Positions 34,649 through 44,239 of a DNA stretch of 64,000 nucleotides are shown here, in pieces. The translations under genes and the position numbers were made by a program. Origin of the DNA: Chitinophagales bacterium (GTDB taxonomy: Bacteria; Bacteroidota; Bacteroidia; Chitinophagales; UBA2359); contig JAWKLZ010000002.1 in the NCBI GenBank assembly GCA_041392475.1, positions 1,496,501-1,560,500 of the forward strand, read 5' to 3'. The notes below the pieces were generated by a model that made no database searches, had not been told where the DNA came from, and worked only from the letters and a program-made list of their open reading frames with translations. Numbering within the stretch: the first letter of the stretch is position 1; each line of letters opens with the position of its first letter.

Positions 34649-35824
34649 ATGAAAAAGACTTTATTGTTATTAACCCTTTTAACAGGCATTCATTGGGCTG
34701 CAAATGCTCAACATGCTACGGTAATTTACAACTACGAACGCAACACCTTCAATGAAAACCAACCATTACCAGCTGAGAAAAATTTTATGTTGAATGGCGG
34801 TATTACAACCGAAATCAACATGGTAGAACTGACGATTTATCGAGCTGGCGACGAAAAACAAAAAAATCCACTCTTCGATACCTATTGGAAACGCCCCTTC
34901 AATAACCAACAAGATGTATTCAGCATGCCTGTCAATTACAAATTGAAAGGAAATGACGAATACGATTTTGCGATGACCTACTTCCGCAATTTGAGTGATA
35001 CAGAACGTGAATATGTACGTCTGAAACTGTTTCAAACAATAGATGCTTATGTACAATCCAATCTGATGGTCAACCGCAAAAGTATCACCATGTTGAAGCC
35101 CAAACAACACCTACTTAAAGACCTCAATTCTATAGTATCGCAAGGATTGAAAAATTATCGCAGTAGAACGAATATAGAAATTGAAGGTTTTTCGGACATC
35201 GTAAAAGACAAATTGGAGCAAATAGAACGGGCTGATTTAAACAAGGGAAAGTTCATCTTTTTTGGCAAAGAAAAAATCCAGTCAAGAGCAGAATATGCTG
35301 GTCAATTGGTGGCTGACTTAATGAAATTGCTTCACAACGAAGTAGAACAATACCTCAATGCGTCTTTGATGACCATTTATGATACCCGATTGGTAGATGA
35401 TTATCCAGTCGAAAAAACGAACAATTCTATTTCACTTAATGTAGGGTATGGTGGAGTTTATTTTGATGGTGACCTCAATGAGTTGGACTACGGACAAGGC
35501 ATTTTTATAGGTGCATCCATTCCTTTTGCACGCAAAGCCTTCTCTCCTTTTTGGGCAAATACTTCTATCTCTTTTGGTGTTTTTATTGATGACTTAGAGA
35601 ATGCAGAAGGATTGAAAGTAACGGGCCCTATTGTGAAACGCCCTGTATATGTTGGTTTGGGACACAAAATCTTTAAATTCATTCGCATCAATGCGGGAGT
35701 TGCTTTTACTGAAGAAGAAACCAGCACAGGAATAGGTGATATTCAATTGAAAGACATCAACTTGAAACCTTTTGTAGGTGTCAGTGCCGAAATCAATCTT
35801 TCACTTGGACTAGGAGATAAGTAA
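34649..35824 (+). CDS. Secreted/outer-membrane protein of unknown function
   Basis: The 391-residue protein has a signal peptide (MKKTLLLLTLLTGIHWAANA|Q). Residues 25-230 are a soluble, helix-containing part ('YFRNLSDTEREYVRLKLFQTIDAYVQS', 'GLKNYRSRTNIEIEGFSDIVKDKLEQIERADLNKGKFIFFG'). Residues 255-391 look like an outer-membrane beta-barrel ('SISLNVGYGGVYFDGDLN', 'IFIGASIPFA', 'YVGLGHKIFKFIRINAGVAF', 'KPFVGVSAEINLSLGLG'). No family recognised. It is 28 bp from the next gene, which also encodes a barrel protein, so the pair probably forms one envelope complex. Confidence 0.8.
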   Translation: MKKTLLLLTLLTGIHWAANAQHATVIYNYERNTFNENQPLPAEKNFMLNGGITTEINMVELTIYRAGDEKQKNPLFDTYWKRPFNNQQDVFSMPVNYKLKGNDEYDFAMTYFRNLSDTEREYVRLKLFQTIDAYVQSNLMVNRKSITMLKPKQHLLKDLNSIVSQGLKNYRSRTNIEIEGFSDIVKDKLEQIERADLNKGKFIFFGKEKIQSRAEYAGQLVADLMKLLHNEVEQYLNASLMTIYDTRLVDDYPVEKTNNSISLNVGYGGVYFDGDLNELDYGQGIFIGASIPFARKAFSPFWANTSISFGVFIDDLENAEGLKVTGPIVKRPVYVGLGHKIFKFIRINAGVAFTEEETSTGIGDIQLKDINLKPFVGVSAEINLSLGLGDK

Positions 35825-35852
35825 ACCTTCTCAACACAAAAAACATTGAACA

Positions 35853-37865
35853 ATGGACAAACAAACAATAAAATATATTATCCTTATACTCATAGGCATT
35901 CTTATGAGCCTAAGCACTTTTGCCCAACAAAATTTTTACAAATATAGGTTGGGTATTACAGGCGGTACCATGCTGTATTATGGCGACCTTACCGATGGTT
36001 TGCCCCGTGTGAAACAGTACACAGAATGGGCAAAAGGCTTGACACTTGACAAAAGTCTCAGTAGAGCCAGCAGCATACGCTTATCTTATAGCGAAGGTCA
36101 AATTCGCTACAACGACCGCACCCGCAATTGGAGTGGCGACTTTGTAGAAAATAATTCTAATTTCAACCGAGCTTTGAACTTTGAAACCGATATTAAAGAC
36201 GTTTCCTTTTCATTCGTATTTCATGCCGATAATAACAACATGATAGACGATAGAGCTTTCTTTTCGCCCTATTTTACCGTTGGAATCGGTGCAACCCATT
36301 ACCAAGTACATGGCGATTTGTTGGATGCCAATGGCGAAATATACAATTTTGAAGCTAATCCATTTTTGATGCAAGACAATAATTTTGAGACCAATCTGCA
36401 AGATTTGGACATTGAAGGAACAGATTATGGGGATATAGCTTTGCACATTCCCATTGGTTTTGGCTTAAAATTCCGTCTGTCAGACCGCATCAACCTCAAT
36501 TTAGAAACCAACATCAAATACACCTTAACCGACTATTTAGATGATGTCGATAAACGTGGAAAAGATGATAGTTGGAACGATGTGTATGCCTATACACATG
36601 CCTCGTTGAACTACAATTTTGGCTATAAAGAGAAAGGCTATCGCCCACCTGTAATTGTTGTAGCACCACAAGTTTACACGATGGATGCTACCGATATCAA
36701 TTACCTGATGGCAATGGAAGTATTGACTGATAGTATTCCACAAAACATTGAAGTTCCACTTTCCAAACGAGAGCAAAAATTGGCGGATAAGCAAGCAAAG
36801 AAAGAGCAAAAATTGGCTGCAAAAGAGGCAAAAAAACGCTGCCAACAAGCCTGCCAAGAATTGCCTAAAGCCGAGCAAGCCGCCTGCAAAGAAAACTGTG
36901 CAACCGAAGAAGGTTATACGGCATATTTGAAGGAATTAGAAATGGAAACCGTTCAGTCAGAAACGTATATAGATAGCCTGCAAAATTCTTTTACGACCAC
37001 CAATCAGTACCAAGAAAACATAGATTCTCTTCAACAAATCATTGAAATAGAGGAAAAAGAACGAATAGATTCGGGCACTTTGACCATCGAAACACCTGAT
37101 GCCATGATGGAAATGCCAATTACTCCTTCAACGGAAGATACGATAAGTGTTGAAGAAAAAGTAGAGGTTATTGGAGGAAGTATGACTGCAATGGAAAATG
37201 CCGCTTTGTTGCAAAGTATTCTGCAAATGCAGCAGCAAATCATTGCATTACAACAACAATTAGGACAAATCTCGCAACAACCTCGCTCTAATACGGGCTA
37301 CGATCCTGTGGTAGAAATGTATAAAATGGAAACCGACAGGCTGCGACAAGAAAGCTCAGATGCCAAGATTATTGGTGAAATACAACTACTTAGAAAAGAA
37401 ATCGAAAACCTAAAAGCAGGATCTCTATCACCTACTACAAATGATAATGGCAACACTATGAATGGAAATGGTACTGCAATGCCTGATAACACGAGTAGAA
37501 GCAACAGAAACATGGTAGTTCCAAACTCTGCTCCTAAATCGGTTGAAATTCAAAAAGCAGAAAAAATAGTGGTAGAAACAGTGAAAGAAAATTCGACTGA
37601 ACAACAGGCATCTAATAATCAGCAAGTAGCTGACCTTCAAAAACAACTGGAGGAATTGCAGCAAAAGAATGGTGATTTACTCAAAAAAGTAATGAAGCAA
37701 AATGAGGAGTTGATTAAGGAACAACGTAAAGCTACAAAGGCTTCTAAAAAACGTGAAAAGGCTACCGAAGATCTCAACGAAACTATCAAAGATATTCGAC
37801 AAGAGGAAATAGAGGAAAATTTGAAGAAAGAGGAGGACGAAGAAAACTTGAAGAAAGATAATTGA
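35853..37865 (+). CDS. Outer-membrane beta-barrel protein with coiled-coil and twin CX3C motif
   Basis: The 670-residue protein has a signal peptide (cleavage near TFAQ, residue 25) and an N-terminal beta-barrel (about 27-255, 'YRLGITGGTMLYYGDLTDG', 'FSPYFTVGIGATHYQVHG', 'HIPIGFGLKFRLSDRINLNLETNIKYTLTDY'). A lysine/alanine-rich helix (about 300-330) follows, then a twin cysteine motif C330-x3-C334-x10-C345-x3-C349, a Q-rich coiled coil (about 450-520), an N/T-rich linker, and a second coiled coil with an acidic end (EENLKKEEDEENLKKDN). It resembles OmpA/PorT-type barrels with a long periplasmic tail but has no peptidoglycan-binding motif. Second gene of the pair with 34649. Confidence 0.82.
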   Translation: MDKQTIKYIILILIGILMSLSTFAQQNFYKYRLGITGGTMLYYGDLTDGLPRVKQYTEWAKGLTLDKSLSRASSIRLSYSEGQIRYNDRTRNWSGDFVENNSNFNRALNFETDIKDVSFSFVFHADNNNMIDDRAFFSPYFTVGIGATHYQVHGDLLDANGEIYNFEANPFLMQDNNFETNLQDLDIEGTDYGDIALHIPIGFGLKFRLSDRINLNLETNIKYTLTDYLDDVDKRGKDDSWNDVYAYTHASLNYNFGYKEKGYRPPVIVVAPQVYTMDATDINYLMAMEVLTDSIPQNIEVPLSKREQKLADKQAKKEQKLAAKEAKKRCQQACQELPKAEQAACKENCATEEGYTAYLKELEMETVQSETYIDSLQNSFTTTNQYQENIDSLQQIIEIEEKERIDSGTLTIETPDAMMEMPITPSTEDTISVEEKVEVIGGSMTAMENAALLQSILQMQQQIIALQQQLGQISQQPRSNTGYDPVVEMYKMETDRLRQESSDAKIIGEIQLLRKEIENLKAGSLSPTTNDNGNTMNGNGTAMPDNTSRSNRNMVVPNSAPKSVEIQKAEKIVVETVKENSTEQQASNNQQVADLQKQLEELQQKNGDLLKKVMKQNEELIKEQRKATKASKKREKATEDLNETIKDIRQEEIEENLKKEEDEENLKKDN

Positions 37866-37867
37866 GA

Positions 37868-38617
37868 CTAAAAATAGCAAATTAACTGGTATCGAAATGC
37901 CCATTTCCACTGCAAATTGTATTCTTTGATACCCGTTTTTTGTATCAATTGTTCAAACTCACTTTTGGTAAATGCTTTGCGAATGGACAGTAAACCATCT
38001 TCCCTAGTCATTTTGGAAGCTCCAAATACACCACAGACCAGTTTGAAAAGATAATATGGCATCCAATGGCGTTGAAGATCATTGACTAACAAGGCTTTGA
38101 CTTTTGCGTTTTTGCATTTTGTAAGAAATACCAATAATTCTTCTTCGGTAAAATGATGCAGGAAAAGGCTGCAAATCACGATGTCAAAATTTTCAAAGTT
38201 ACAATCATCAGAAAAAATATTTTTTTGGGCATAGCTGATAGCAGGGTAGGAGGGTGAGCGTTTTTTGGCATATTCTATGGTGAAAGTATTGGCATCTATA
38301 CCATGTAATTGAAGTGGAAGTTGTTGGTTTTTGACATTCCAATCGGCAATTGCCCGTAAAGTATCTCCTCCCCCACAACCCAAATCGGCTATTCGGATGG
38401 GATTACCAAAAAACGGCTCAGTGCTTGAAGCACTAAGCCGTTTTTTCATTTTTTGATTGAATATCTTTTGTAAACCATTGATAACGATTTTATATCCGCC
38501 CAAAAAACGGTTAACTACCGTAAGTTGGTCGAGAGCTTTGGAGAGTTCTTCTCCTTCCATAGAAAGGTCATCCATTGTTTCGATTTCGGATGCACGGGTT
38601 TTGAAGTGGTCTAGCAC
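37868..38617 (-). CDS. Class I SAM-dependent methyltransferase
   Basis: A 249-residue methyltransferase with the glycine-rich SAM loop 'IRIADLGCGGGDTLRAIADW' (about residues 74-92), an acidic residue after beta2 ('LHGIDANTFTIEYA'), 'FDIVICSLFLHHFTEEELLVFL' and 'KALLVNDLQRHWMPYYLFKLVCGVFGASKMTREDGLLSIRKAF'. The N-terminus 'ETMDDLSMEGEELSKALDQLTVVNRFLGGY' matches a subgroup often linked to type III PKS/isoprenoid methylation, but the substrate is unknown. The start is GTG at 38617; ATG at 38575 would truncate the N-terminus. Its stop is 2 bp from the stop of the barrel gene. Confidence 0.88.
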   Translation of the reverse strand: MLDHFKTRASEIETMDDLSMEGEELSKALDQLTVVNRFLGGYKIVINGLQKIFNQKMKKRLSASSTEPFFGNPIRIADLGCGGGDTLRAIADWNVKNQQLPLQLHGIDANTFTIEYAKKRSPSYPAISYAQKNIFSDDCNFENFDIVICSLFLHHFTEEELLVFLTKCKNAKVKALLVNDLQRHWMPYYLFKLVCGVFGASKMTREDGLLSIRKAFTKSEFEQLIQKTGIKEYNLQWKWAFRYQLICYF

Positions 38618-38702
38618 AAGTTGAATATTGAAGTCCGTTAAATAATATCAAAGAAAGAAATTTTTTCAACTACTTGATTGAGAAGTTGTTTTTACTCCTT
38701 AT

Positions 38703-41429
38703 TTATTGCCCTCGAATCAAGTGAATGTAACCGTCCAATTTTAGACTGACCAATTCGATGCCATCACTTGTTTGTTCAAAAACTTCACAAACATAGTAAT
38801 AAACCCCCTCTTTCAGCAATTCGCCCGATTTTATATCTGTCCCATCCCAATTGATATTAGGGTCGTTGGTTTCGTAAACAAGTTGTCCCCAACGATTGAA
38901 AATACTCATATTGACGCTGCTGACAAATTGATTGTGGCGAGGCACAAACAAGTCATTGTGTTGATCATTGTTGGGTGTGAAAACATTGGGCAATTCATAC
39001 TCAATACACGTTTCGACACAAACTTGGGCAGCAGCACTTTCATTATAGAAAGAATCAATAGCAGTTACTTGATAACAGCCTGCAAGCGAAGTTTCTACAA
39101 AATGTTCGTAGGAAAGGATATTGGGATTGTTGATAGAATCCAACAATACTTTTTCTTGTGTAAAAGGAGAAGTATAGTAAATGTAGTATCCAATCACGTC
39201 ATCGGTGTCAGTACAAGATTCATTCGGATTGGTCCAAGATAAGCTGTTTTTCAATTCGTCAGAAATGGGTTCTTCATCGTTTTCACAAACATTGGAAACC
39301 GTCAGAATAGGAGGACATGGAGGAATCATATCTCGTGGTATTTCACAGGTGATTTGTGAACGATTGAGTAATGGATCTACAATGCCATCACTTCCATAAG
39401 TGCCAATAGCTTGGATGTAGTAGCAGTATTCTTTGCCGTTTATCAAATCTTCGTCTGTAAAAGCTTCCTCTTCACTGATTCCAATTTGTATAAATGAACC
39501 GTCAGGTTGTTCTCTAAAGATGTTGTATTCATAGTTGATCCACGGCACATTGAAACTCCAAGTCAAATTTACAGCATTGTCATCGGGGCTTGTACCTAGG
39601 TAAACGGTGGAGGCAATGGCTGTTTCGGCCAACAGTTCACCAGCAGTATAAAATTTGACGGTGTAACTATAGGCATTTTGAATCGTGTTTAAGCCCTCAT
39701 CTAAAAAGGTGGTATCATTGGCTTCGCTAAAAGTTTGGGCTGTCCAAGTACCAATGAGTGCTGGATTGTTGCCTTCAAAACCTACTGAGCGGTAAAGTTC
39801 ATAAACATAAGGCCCTGTATTGACAACTGTATCAAGGGCGGCAGCTTTGGGTTTAGACCATGCAACATTTATCTGACCATTATCGGGGTCGGTGGTTTCT
39901 ACATCAGCATTGGTCATGACAGGTGCATTTTGTGGCAACTCTATGCAGGTATTGTCAGATGCCATGCTCGAAATGATATTGAAGGGAGTGGGCGGATTGG
40001 AGTTGGTGAAAGCATCTGCAAATTCTGCTACAATGCGGTAGGAGTAGTTTACACCTCTGATGGCAGAATCATCTACAAAAAATAGATTTTTGATGGGGTC
40101 GGGGGTGAGTAAAGTATATCCCAAGCCTCCCAAACCTAATTTACATCGGTCAATGTCCATGCTGTCACAACCTGCCTTTCGCCAAACGGTATAACCTCTA
40201 AATTTTTCGCTATCAGCACAATTGTGTGATTCCCAATTTATTTGTATATCACGCCCTACTATTTCGGAGGTGACGTTGGGTGTTGGAGGTGGGGCGAGGG
40301 TGATTTGCCATGTTTCCAAATCTACCAAAGGCGGTGAGAAACTATCTTCAGCTCGGAATACAACGGTATATTTTTGACTGAAAATATGGCTACAATCTGT
40401 TTGCCAATTGAAGTTGCCGAGTGCAAATCCAGGACCATCATCATAGACAATGAATTCTGCTAAGGGGACTTCTACTTCAAAAGGTCCTCCGAAAGCCTGA
40501 AATTTTACGCTTTGTGAAGGAATATCGGTATCTGTTGCCCTAACGTTGATGATGAGATGTTCGCCAATAATGACACAGGTATCGTTAACTTCTGCAATTT
40601 GCGGAGGACTATTATTGGAGTCTACAACAACGACTTGCATATCTCGAATCATGTTGCCTATGAATATTCCATTTCTAAATTCGCATATTAGAAAGGCAAT
40701 ATTGTAAACTCCAGGTACTTGAGGAGTTGTCCATATAAACTCACCTGTATTGGGGTTGAGAGATATAGAGTTGGTTCCTGTCGGTGGATTGTTGTTGATT
40801 TCATCGGGATATTGATAACCAGGCACATCTGTATTGATGTTGGCAAGTGGTGGAATTAGTTTGAAGACCAAACTATCACCATCTGGATCATATGCATTGG
40901 GGTTGTGGACGAAGGTATACCCTACGTTTGCGGTATCTATTGGGGGCTGAAATAGGAGTGGGGAATCATTGAAGCCAAAAATAGAGGGGTCACGTATGAT
41001 GAGAGTGTCTTGGAGGAAAAAGGGTATTTCTACGGATTCTCCAAAATTGATGTTGATGATGTCTGCAATTCTGTTTGGGTCTTGCATGGTGACAATATAC
41101 GTGAATGGTCCACCATAGGTGTGACAAATTTCGTATCTATTGAATTTAACAGAGGTGCCGGGTATGGGGACTCCAGAACCATTGGTTCGGGGCGCACCAC
41201 CTGAGGTTCCATCTCCAAAATTTACGAGTAAGGTGTCACGATCGGCGGAGGTGGCTTCGTTTCGACTGTAAGTAATAATGGTGAAACAATAGCGAAAGGA
41301 TTGGCCTGGAAGTGGAGCGTGTACGTATTCTATTTGACCTGCTTGATTATGGGTTGCATAAGCGTTTTCATATAAACATGTTAGTGCTAATACTGTTGTT
41401 AAAAACGTAAATACAATTGATTTCTTCAT
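38703..41429 (-). CDS. Large secreted protein with T9SS type-B (gliding-motility-associated) C-terminal domain
   Basis: I use the ATG at 41429 (908 residues), which gives a clean signal peptide (MKKSIVFTFLTTVLALTC...AYA|THNQAGQ). The chain contains PKD/Ig-like beta-sandwich modules ('YDPDGDSLVFKLIPPLANI', 'NPNTGEFIWTTPQVPGVYNIAFLI', several FN3-like repeats with 'GYTVWRKAGCD', 'YELYRSVGFEG', 'YNIFREQPDGS'). The C-terminal about 90 residues ('LPNVFTPNNDQHNDLFVPRHNQFVSSVNMSIFNRWGQLVYET...GVYYYVCEV') are the gliding-motility-associated sorting domain. This directs export by the type IX system. Probably a cell-surface adhesin. Monocistronic, divergent from 41785. Confidence 0.93.
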   Translation of the reverse strand: MKKSIVFTFLTTVLALTCLYENAYATHNQAGQIEYVHAPLPGQSFRYCFTIITYSRNEATSADRDTLLVNFGDGTSGGAPRTNGSGVPIPGTSVKFNRYEICHTYGGPFTYIVTMQDPNRIADIININFGESVEIPFFLQDTLIIRDPSIFGFNDSPLLFQPPIDTANVGYTFVHNPNAYDPDGDSLVFKLIPPLANINTDVPGYQYPDEINNNPPTGTNSISLNPNTGEFIWTTPQVPGVYNIAFLICEFRNGIFIGNMIRDMQVVVVDSNNSPPQIAEVNDTCVIIGEHLIINVRATDTDIPSQSVKFQAFGGPFEVEVPLAEFIVYDDGPGFALGNFNWQTDCSHIFSQKYTVVFRAEDSFSPPLVDLETWQITLAPPPTPNVTSEIVGRDIQINWESHNCADSEKFRGYTVWRKAGCDSMDIDRCKLGLGGLGYTLLTPDPIKNLFFVDDSAIRGVNYSYRIVAEFADAFTNSNPPTPFNIISSMASDNTCIELPQNAPVMTNADVETTDPDNGQINVAWSKPKAAALDTVVNTGPYVYELYRSVGFEGNNPALIGTWTAQTFSEANDTTFLDEGLNTIQNAYSYTVKFYTAGELLAETAIASTVYLGTSPDDNAVNLTWSFNVPWINYEYNIFREQPDGSFIQIGISEEEAFTDEDLINGKEYCYYIQAIGTYGSDGIVDPLLNRSQITCEIPRDMIPPCPPILTVSNVCENDEEPISDELKNSLSWTNPNESCTDTDDVIGYYIYYTSPFTQEKVLLDSINNPNILSYEHFVETSLAGCYQVTAIDSFYNESAAAQVCVETCIEYELPNVFTPNNDQHNDLFVPRHNQFVSSVNMSIFNRWGQLVYETNDPNINWDGTDIKSGELLKEGVYYYVCEVFEQTSDGIELVSLKLDGYIHLIRGQ

Positions 41430-41784
41430 GTATGCTTGGTTTGAAACCTGCTGAATAAAACGTCCAGTTCGAGTTCCCTGTTTTTTCACATAATAAAAAA
41501 CGATTTGGGGTTGAATTGGAGTTGGTTTATTTGAAGCTTTTAGGCTATGTAATGAGTAATATACGAAAATAACGACAAATACGATGGTTTGGGTTTAGGT
41601 GATTATAATATTTTTGCATCTAACTGACATGGTTGTTGCATTTTAGGGGTGAAACATAATGCTGTTGAACCGACAAAAAAATGTTTTTCCCTTTTTGATA
41701 CCACCTTTTTTGTCTATTTTGAGTTGTAGCTTAATGTAGAATATTGAAGTATTAGATTTTTTATTTTTGAAAGATGATAGCTTT
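41430..41784. other. Divergent intergenic region between the T9SS cargo gene and the gene at 41785
   Basis: A 355-base A/T-rich region that must hold promoters for both directions. Two plus-strand -7 candidates are visible (TATTTTTG at 41609-41616 and at 41762-41769). I see no ORF, RNA or repeat of note. Confidence 0.6.
41588..41616 (+). promoter_or_regulatory. Candidate promoter for the gene at 41785
   Basis: TTTG (41588-41591), 17 bases, TATTTTTG (41609-41616). A second TATTTTTG at 41762-41769, with TTG at 41744-41746, would give an almost leaderless mRNA. Confidence 0.4.
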
Positions 41785-43248
41785 ATGAAGAAGTGGAATT
41801 TTCTGTTGATGCTGTTTTTTTTGTTTGCGGATTTGTATGGACAACAGGTTGTTTTTTCACGCCCTCAGCGACTCCCTACCAAAGTAACCGAATATGAAAT
41901 TATAGGGAAAACGAACCAAGGGTTGGTAGTGCATAAGTCTGGAAGTAAGTACAATGAAATGGAGATGTACGATTTGGCTACTATGAAATTGAAGTGGTCA
42001 AAGGAGATGTCTTTGGGGGATAAAAAAGCTAAGGTGGAGAAGATTGTGGCTTATAAAGATGAGTTGGTGATTGTTTTTACCATCAAGGAAAAAAATGAAA
42101 CGGTGGTCTATGTGAGGAGAACGACTCCTGAGTTACAACCTTTGGCGGAGGATGTGGAATTGGATAGGATTGTGCGGAAATTTGGAACGTATGGTTTTGA
42201 TTTTTTTGTGGATGTGTCGAAGAATAAGAAATACATCAATATCTTGCGACACAATTTCGATTTTTCGGGTCTGGATAATATTGATTGTATTTTGGTAAAT
42301 TCGAGATTGAAGGTGCTTGTGAAGAAAAATATTCCTATTGAAGATCGCCCAAATGTGCTGGATGAAACTTTTTTGAGTAATGAGGGGATTATCTTTTTTG
42401 GACAAGGGGCGAATAAAAGGACATTACTGAATAATCAGCCTCAATATGAGTCTTTGAAACTTCTGAAGTATGATTATCGAAAGGAGGAATTGAAGTTAAT
42501 CTTAATTGATCAAGGAGAGCATCTGATGAATGAGGTGGATTTTGAAGTGGATGATAAAAATGGTAAGGTAATCATTGCTGGTTTTTATTCTGTGAAACAG
42601 GCTTCGGTTTCGGATGGGTATTTGTATATTGATATTGACTTGAAAACAGATAAAATTGGGCAACGTACTTTTGCTCCTTTTTCGGCTGAGTTTACTCAAA
42701 AGATTGAAAGTCTCAAGGGGTATCGTACAAGTAAAAAAGTGAATAATCTGAATATCAATGAGTTGATTGTTCGTAACGATGGCGGGGCTTTGATTGTAGC
42801 AGAGTCTGCGTATAGTACAAGCCGCAATGTGACTCGAAGTGCTTTTGATACGTATTACAATTCTCGGCGAACGATGGAGGTGACAAATTATTACAATGAT
42901 GACATTATTGTGTTGTCTATTAATCCTGATGGTTCGCTATTTTGGGACAATGTGTTGCGTAAAAAACAATATTCGGAAGATGACGAGGGCTATTTTTCTT
43001 CTTTTGGTATTGTGAATGTACGTTCTGTCATTAATCTAATCTTCAATGAAGAAATAACAAAAAATACGACTGTTAATGGCTATGTATTGGATGCTAAGGG
43101 GGATTACAAAATTCAAAGTTTAGTAAGTGTGCGAGAGTACGATTTGATGATGGCACCTCAATATAGCAAGCAACTTTCGTTTAGTGAAGTCGTTTTACCT
43201 GCTTTCAATAATCGAAATGAGTTTATGTTGGCAAAAATTTCTTTTTAA
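41785..43248 (+). CDS. Secreted beta-rich protein, unknown function
   Basis: I use the ATG at 41785 (487 residues, MKKWNFLLMLFFLFADLYG|Q signal peptide) rather than a TTG 18 bases upstream. The mature part consists of many short beta strands with repeats of the 'YEIIGKTNQGLVVHKSGSKYNEMEMYDLATMKLKW', 'KVEKIVAYKDELVIVFTI' and 'KVIIAGFYSV' type, suggestive of a beta-propeller, but no named family is recognised. No cysteine pair or catalytic motif stands out. It precedes a membrane protein gene with an 11-base gap or small overlap, depending on that gene's start. Confidence 0.72.
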   Translation: MKKWNFLLMLFFLFADLYGQQVVFSRPQRLPTKVTEYEIIGKTNQGLVVHKSGSKYNEMEMYDLATMKLKWSKEMSLGDKKAKVEKIVAYKDELVIVFTIKEKNETVVYVRRTTPELQPLAEDVELDRIVRKFGTYGFDFFVDVSKNKKYINILRHNFDFSGLDNIDCILVNSRLKVLVKKNIPIEDRPNVLDETFLSNEGIIFFGQGANKRTLLNNQPQYESLKLLKYDYRKEELKLILIDQGEHLMNEVDFEVDDKNGKVIIAGFYSVKQASVSDGYLYIDIDLKTDKIGQRTFAPFSAEFTQKIESLKGYRTSKKVNNLNINELIVRNDGGALIVAESAYSTSRNVTRSAFDTYYNSRRTMEVTNYYNDDIIVLSINPDGSLFWDNVLRKKQYSEDDEGYFSSFGIVNVRSVINLIFNEEITKNTTVNGYVLDAKGDYKIQSLVSVREYDLMMAPQYSKQLSFSEVVLPAFNNRNEFMLAKISF

Positions 43249-43258
43249 ACAATTCCCT

Positions 43259-44239
43259 GTGATTAATATCTTTAAATTGTCTAAGCCGTATTTAATTCCA
43301 TTATTGGTTATTTATACGGTACTGTTGAATTTGAATCTTTTCTTTGAGCCAGTTTCGGTGATATATGATGCGAATGCACCTCTAAGTGAGCTTAGCCTAA
43401 AATTAATTGATTGGCTAGCTGGCAATAACTATACTGTGGTTTGGGGGCTTTATTTGGTTTTGTTGTTTAGTCAAGCACTCTTGTTAAATCGGATTGTGAA
43501 TAAGTATCAATTGCTTTCTCAACTTAGTTTTTTGCCTTCATTTGGTTATGTATTGTTGGTCAGTTTGTTCAATAGTTATTTGTTTATGAGTCCTGCTTTT
43601 CTAGCCAATTTTGCGATACTTTTTATGTTGGATAAGACCTATCAATCCTACAATGACGAAGGCTTTGGACATTTATTTGATATGGGATTTGCGATTAGTA
43701 TTGCATCCCTCTTTTACTTCCCAACACTTATATTGGTGGTATTTATGATAGTAGCATTGGCCATCACTCGAATTTTTAATTGGAGAGAATGGATTGTTGC
43801 TCTGTTTGGGGTACTCATACCTTATTTTTTGGTAGGAACTTATTTTCTTTGGTTTGATCAATTTAACGAATTTGTCTTCCAGCACTTTTTCGCTATTACG
43901 AACAGTAGAATAGTTTCTATCAATGGGTTAGAATTGGTAGTTAAATTATCAATATTGCTGATTATCATCATGATAACAATGTTCTTTTTCCAAGTTCAGT
44001 TCCTTAAAACTATTGTTCAAACACGCAAATATTTGACGCTTTCTGTTTACTTGTTGGCGATTAGTGTTATGGCTTTTTTATTGATTCGTCATTTTTCCTT
44101 TGAACCTGTATCTTTAGCACTCATTCCCATTAGTATTTTTTTCAGTTACACCATTTTTAAGTTAAACAATGTTCTCACTGCAGAGTCTTTACACTTGGCT
44201 TTATTAAGCACTCTGATTGTTTTCCAATACTGGAATTAA
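43259..44239 (+). CDS. Polytopic membrane protein, DUF6427-like
   Basis: I prefer the GTG at 43259 (326 residues, starting MINIFKLSKPYLIPLL), because it places a basic helix before the first membrane segment as in related proteins. An ATG at 43217 would overlap the preceding gene by 32 bases. There are about 9-10 hydrophobic helices, a 'YLFMSPAFLANFAILFMLDKTYQSYNDEGFGHLFDMGFAISIASLFYFPTLILVVFMIVALAITRIFNWREWIVAL' core and little outside the membrane. DUF6427 is a Bacteroidota family of unknown function; the assignment is by overall pattern only. Probably cotranscribed with 41785. Confidence 0.65.
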   Translation: MINIFKLSKPYLIPLLVIYTVLLNLNLFFEPVSVIYDANAPLSELSLKLIDWLAGNNYTVVWGLYLVLLFSQALLLNRIVNKYQLLSQLSFLPSFGYVLLVSLFNSYLFMSPAFLANFAILFMLDKTYQSYNDEGFGHLFDMGFAISIASLFYFPTLILVVFMIVALAITRIFNWREWIVALFGVLIPYFLVGTYFLWFDQFNEFVFQHFFAITNSRIVSINGLELVVKLSILLIIIMITMFFFQVQFLKTIVQTRKYLTLSVYLLAISVMAFLLIRHFSFEPVSLALIPISIFFSYTIFKLNNVLTAESLHLALLSTLIVFQYWN

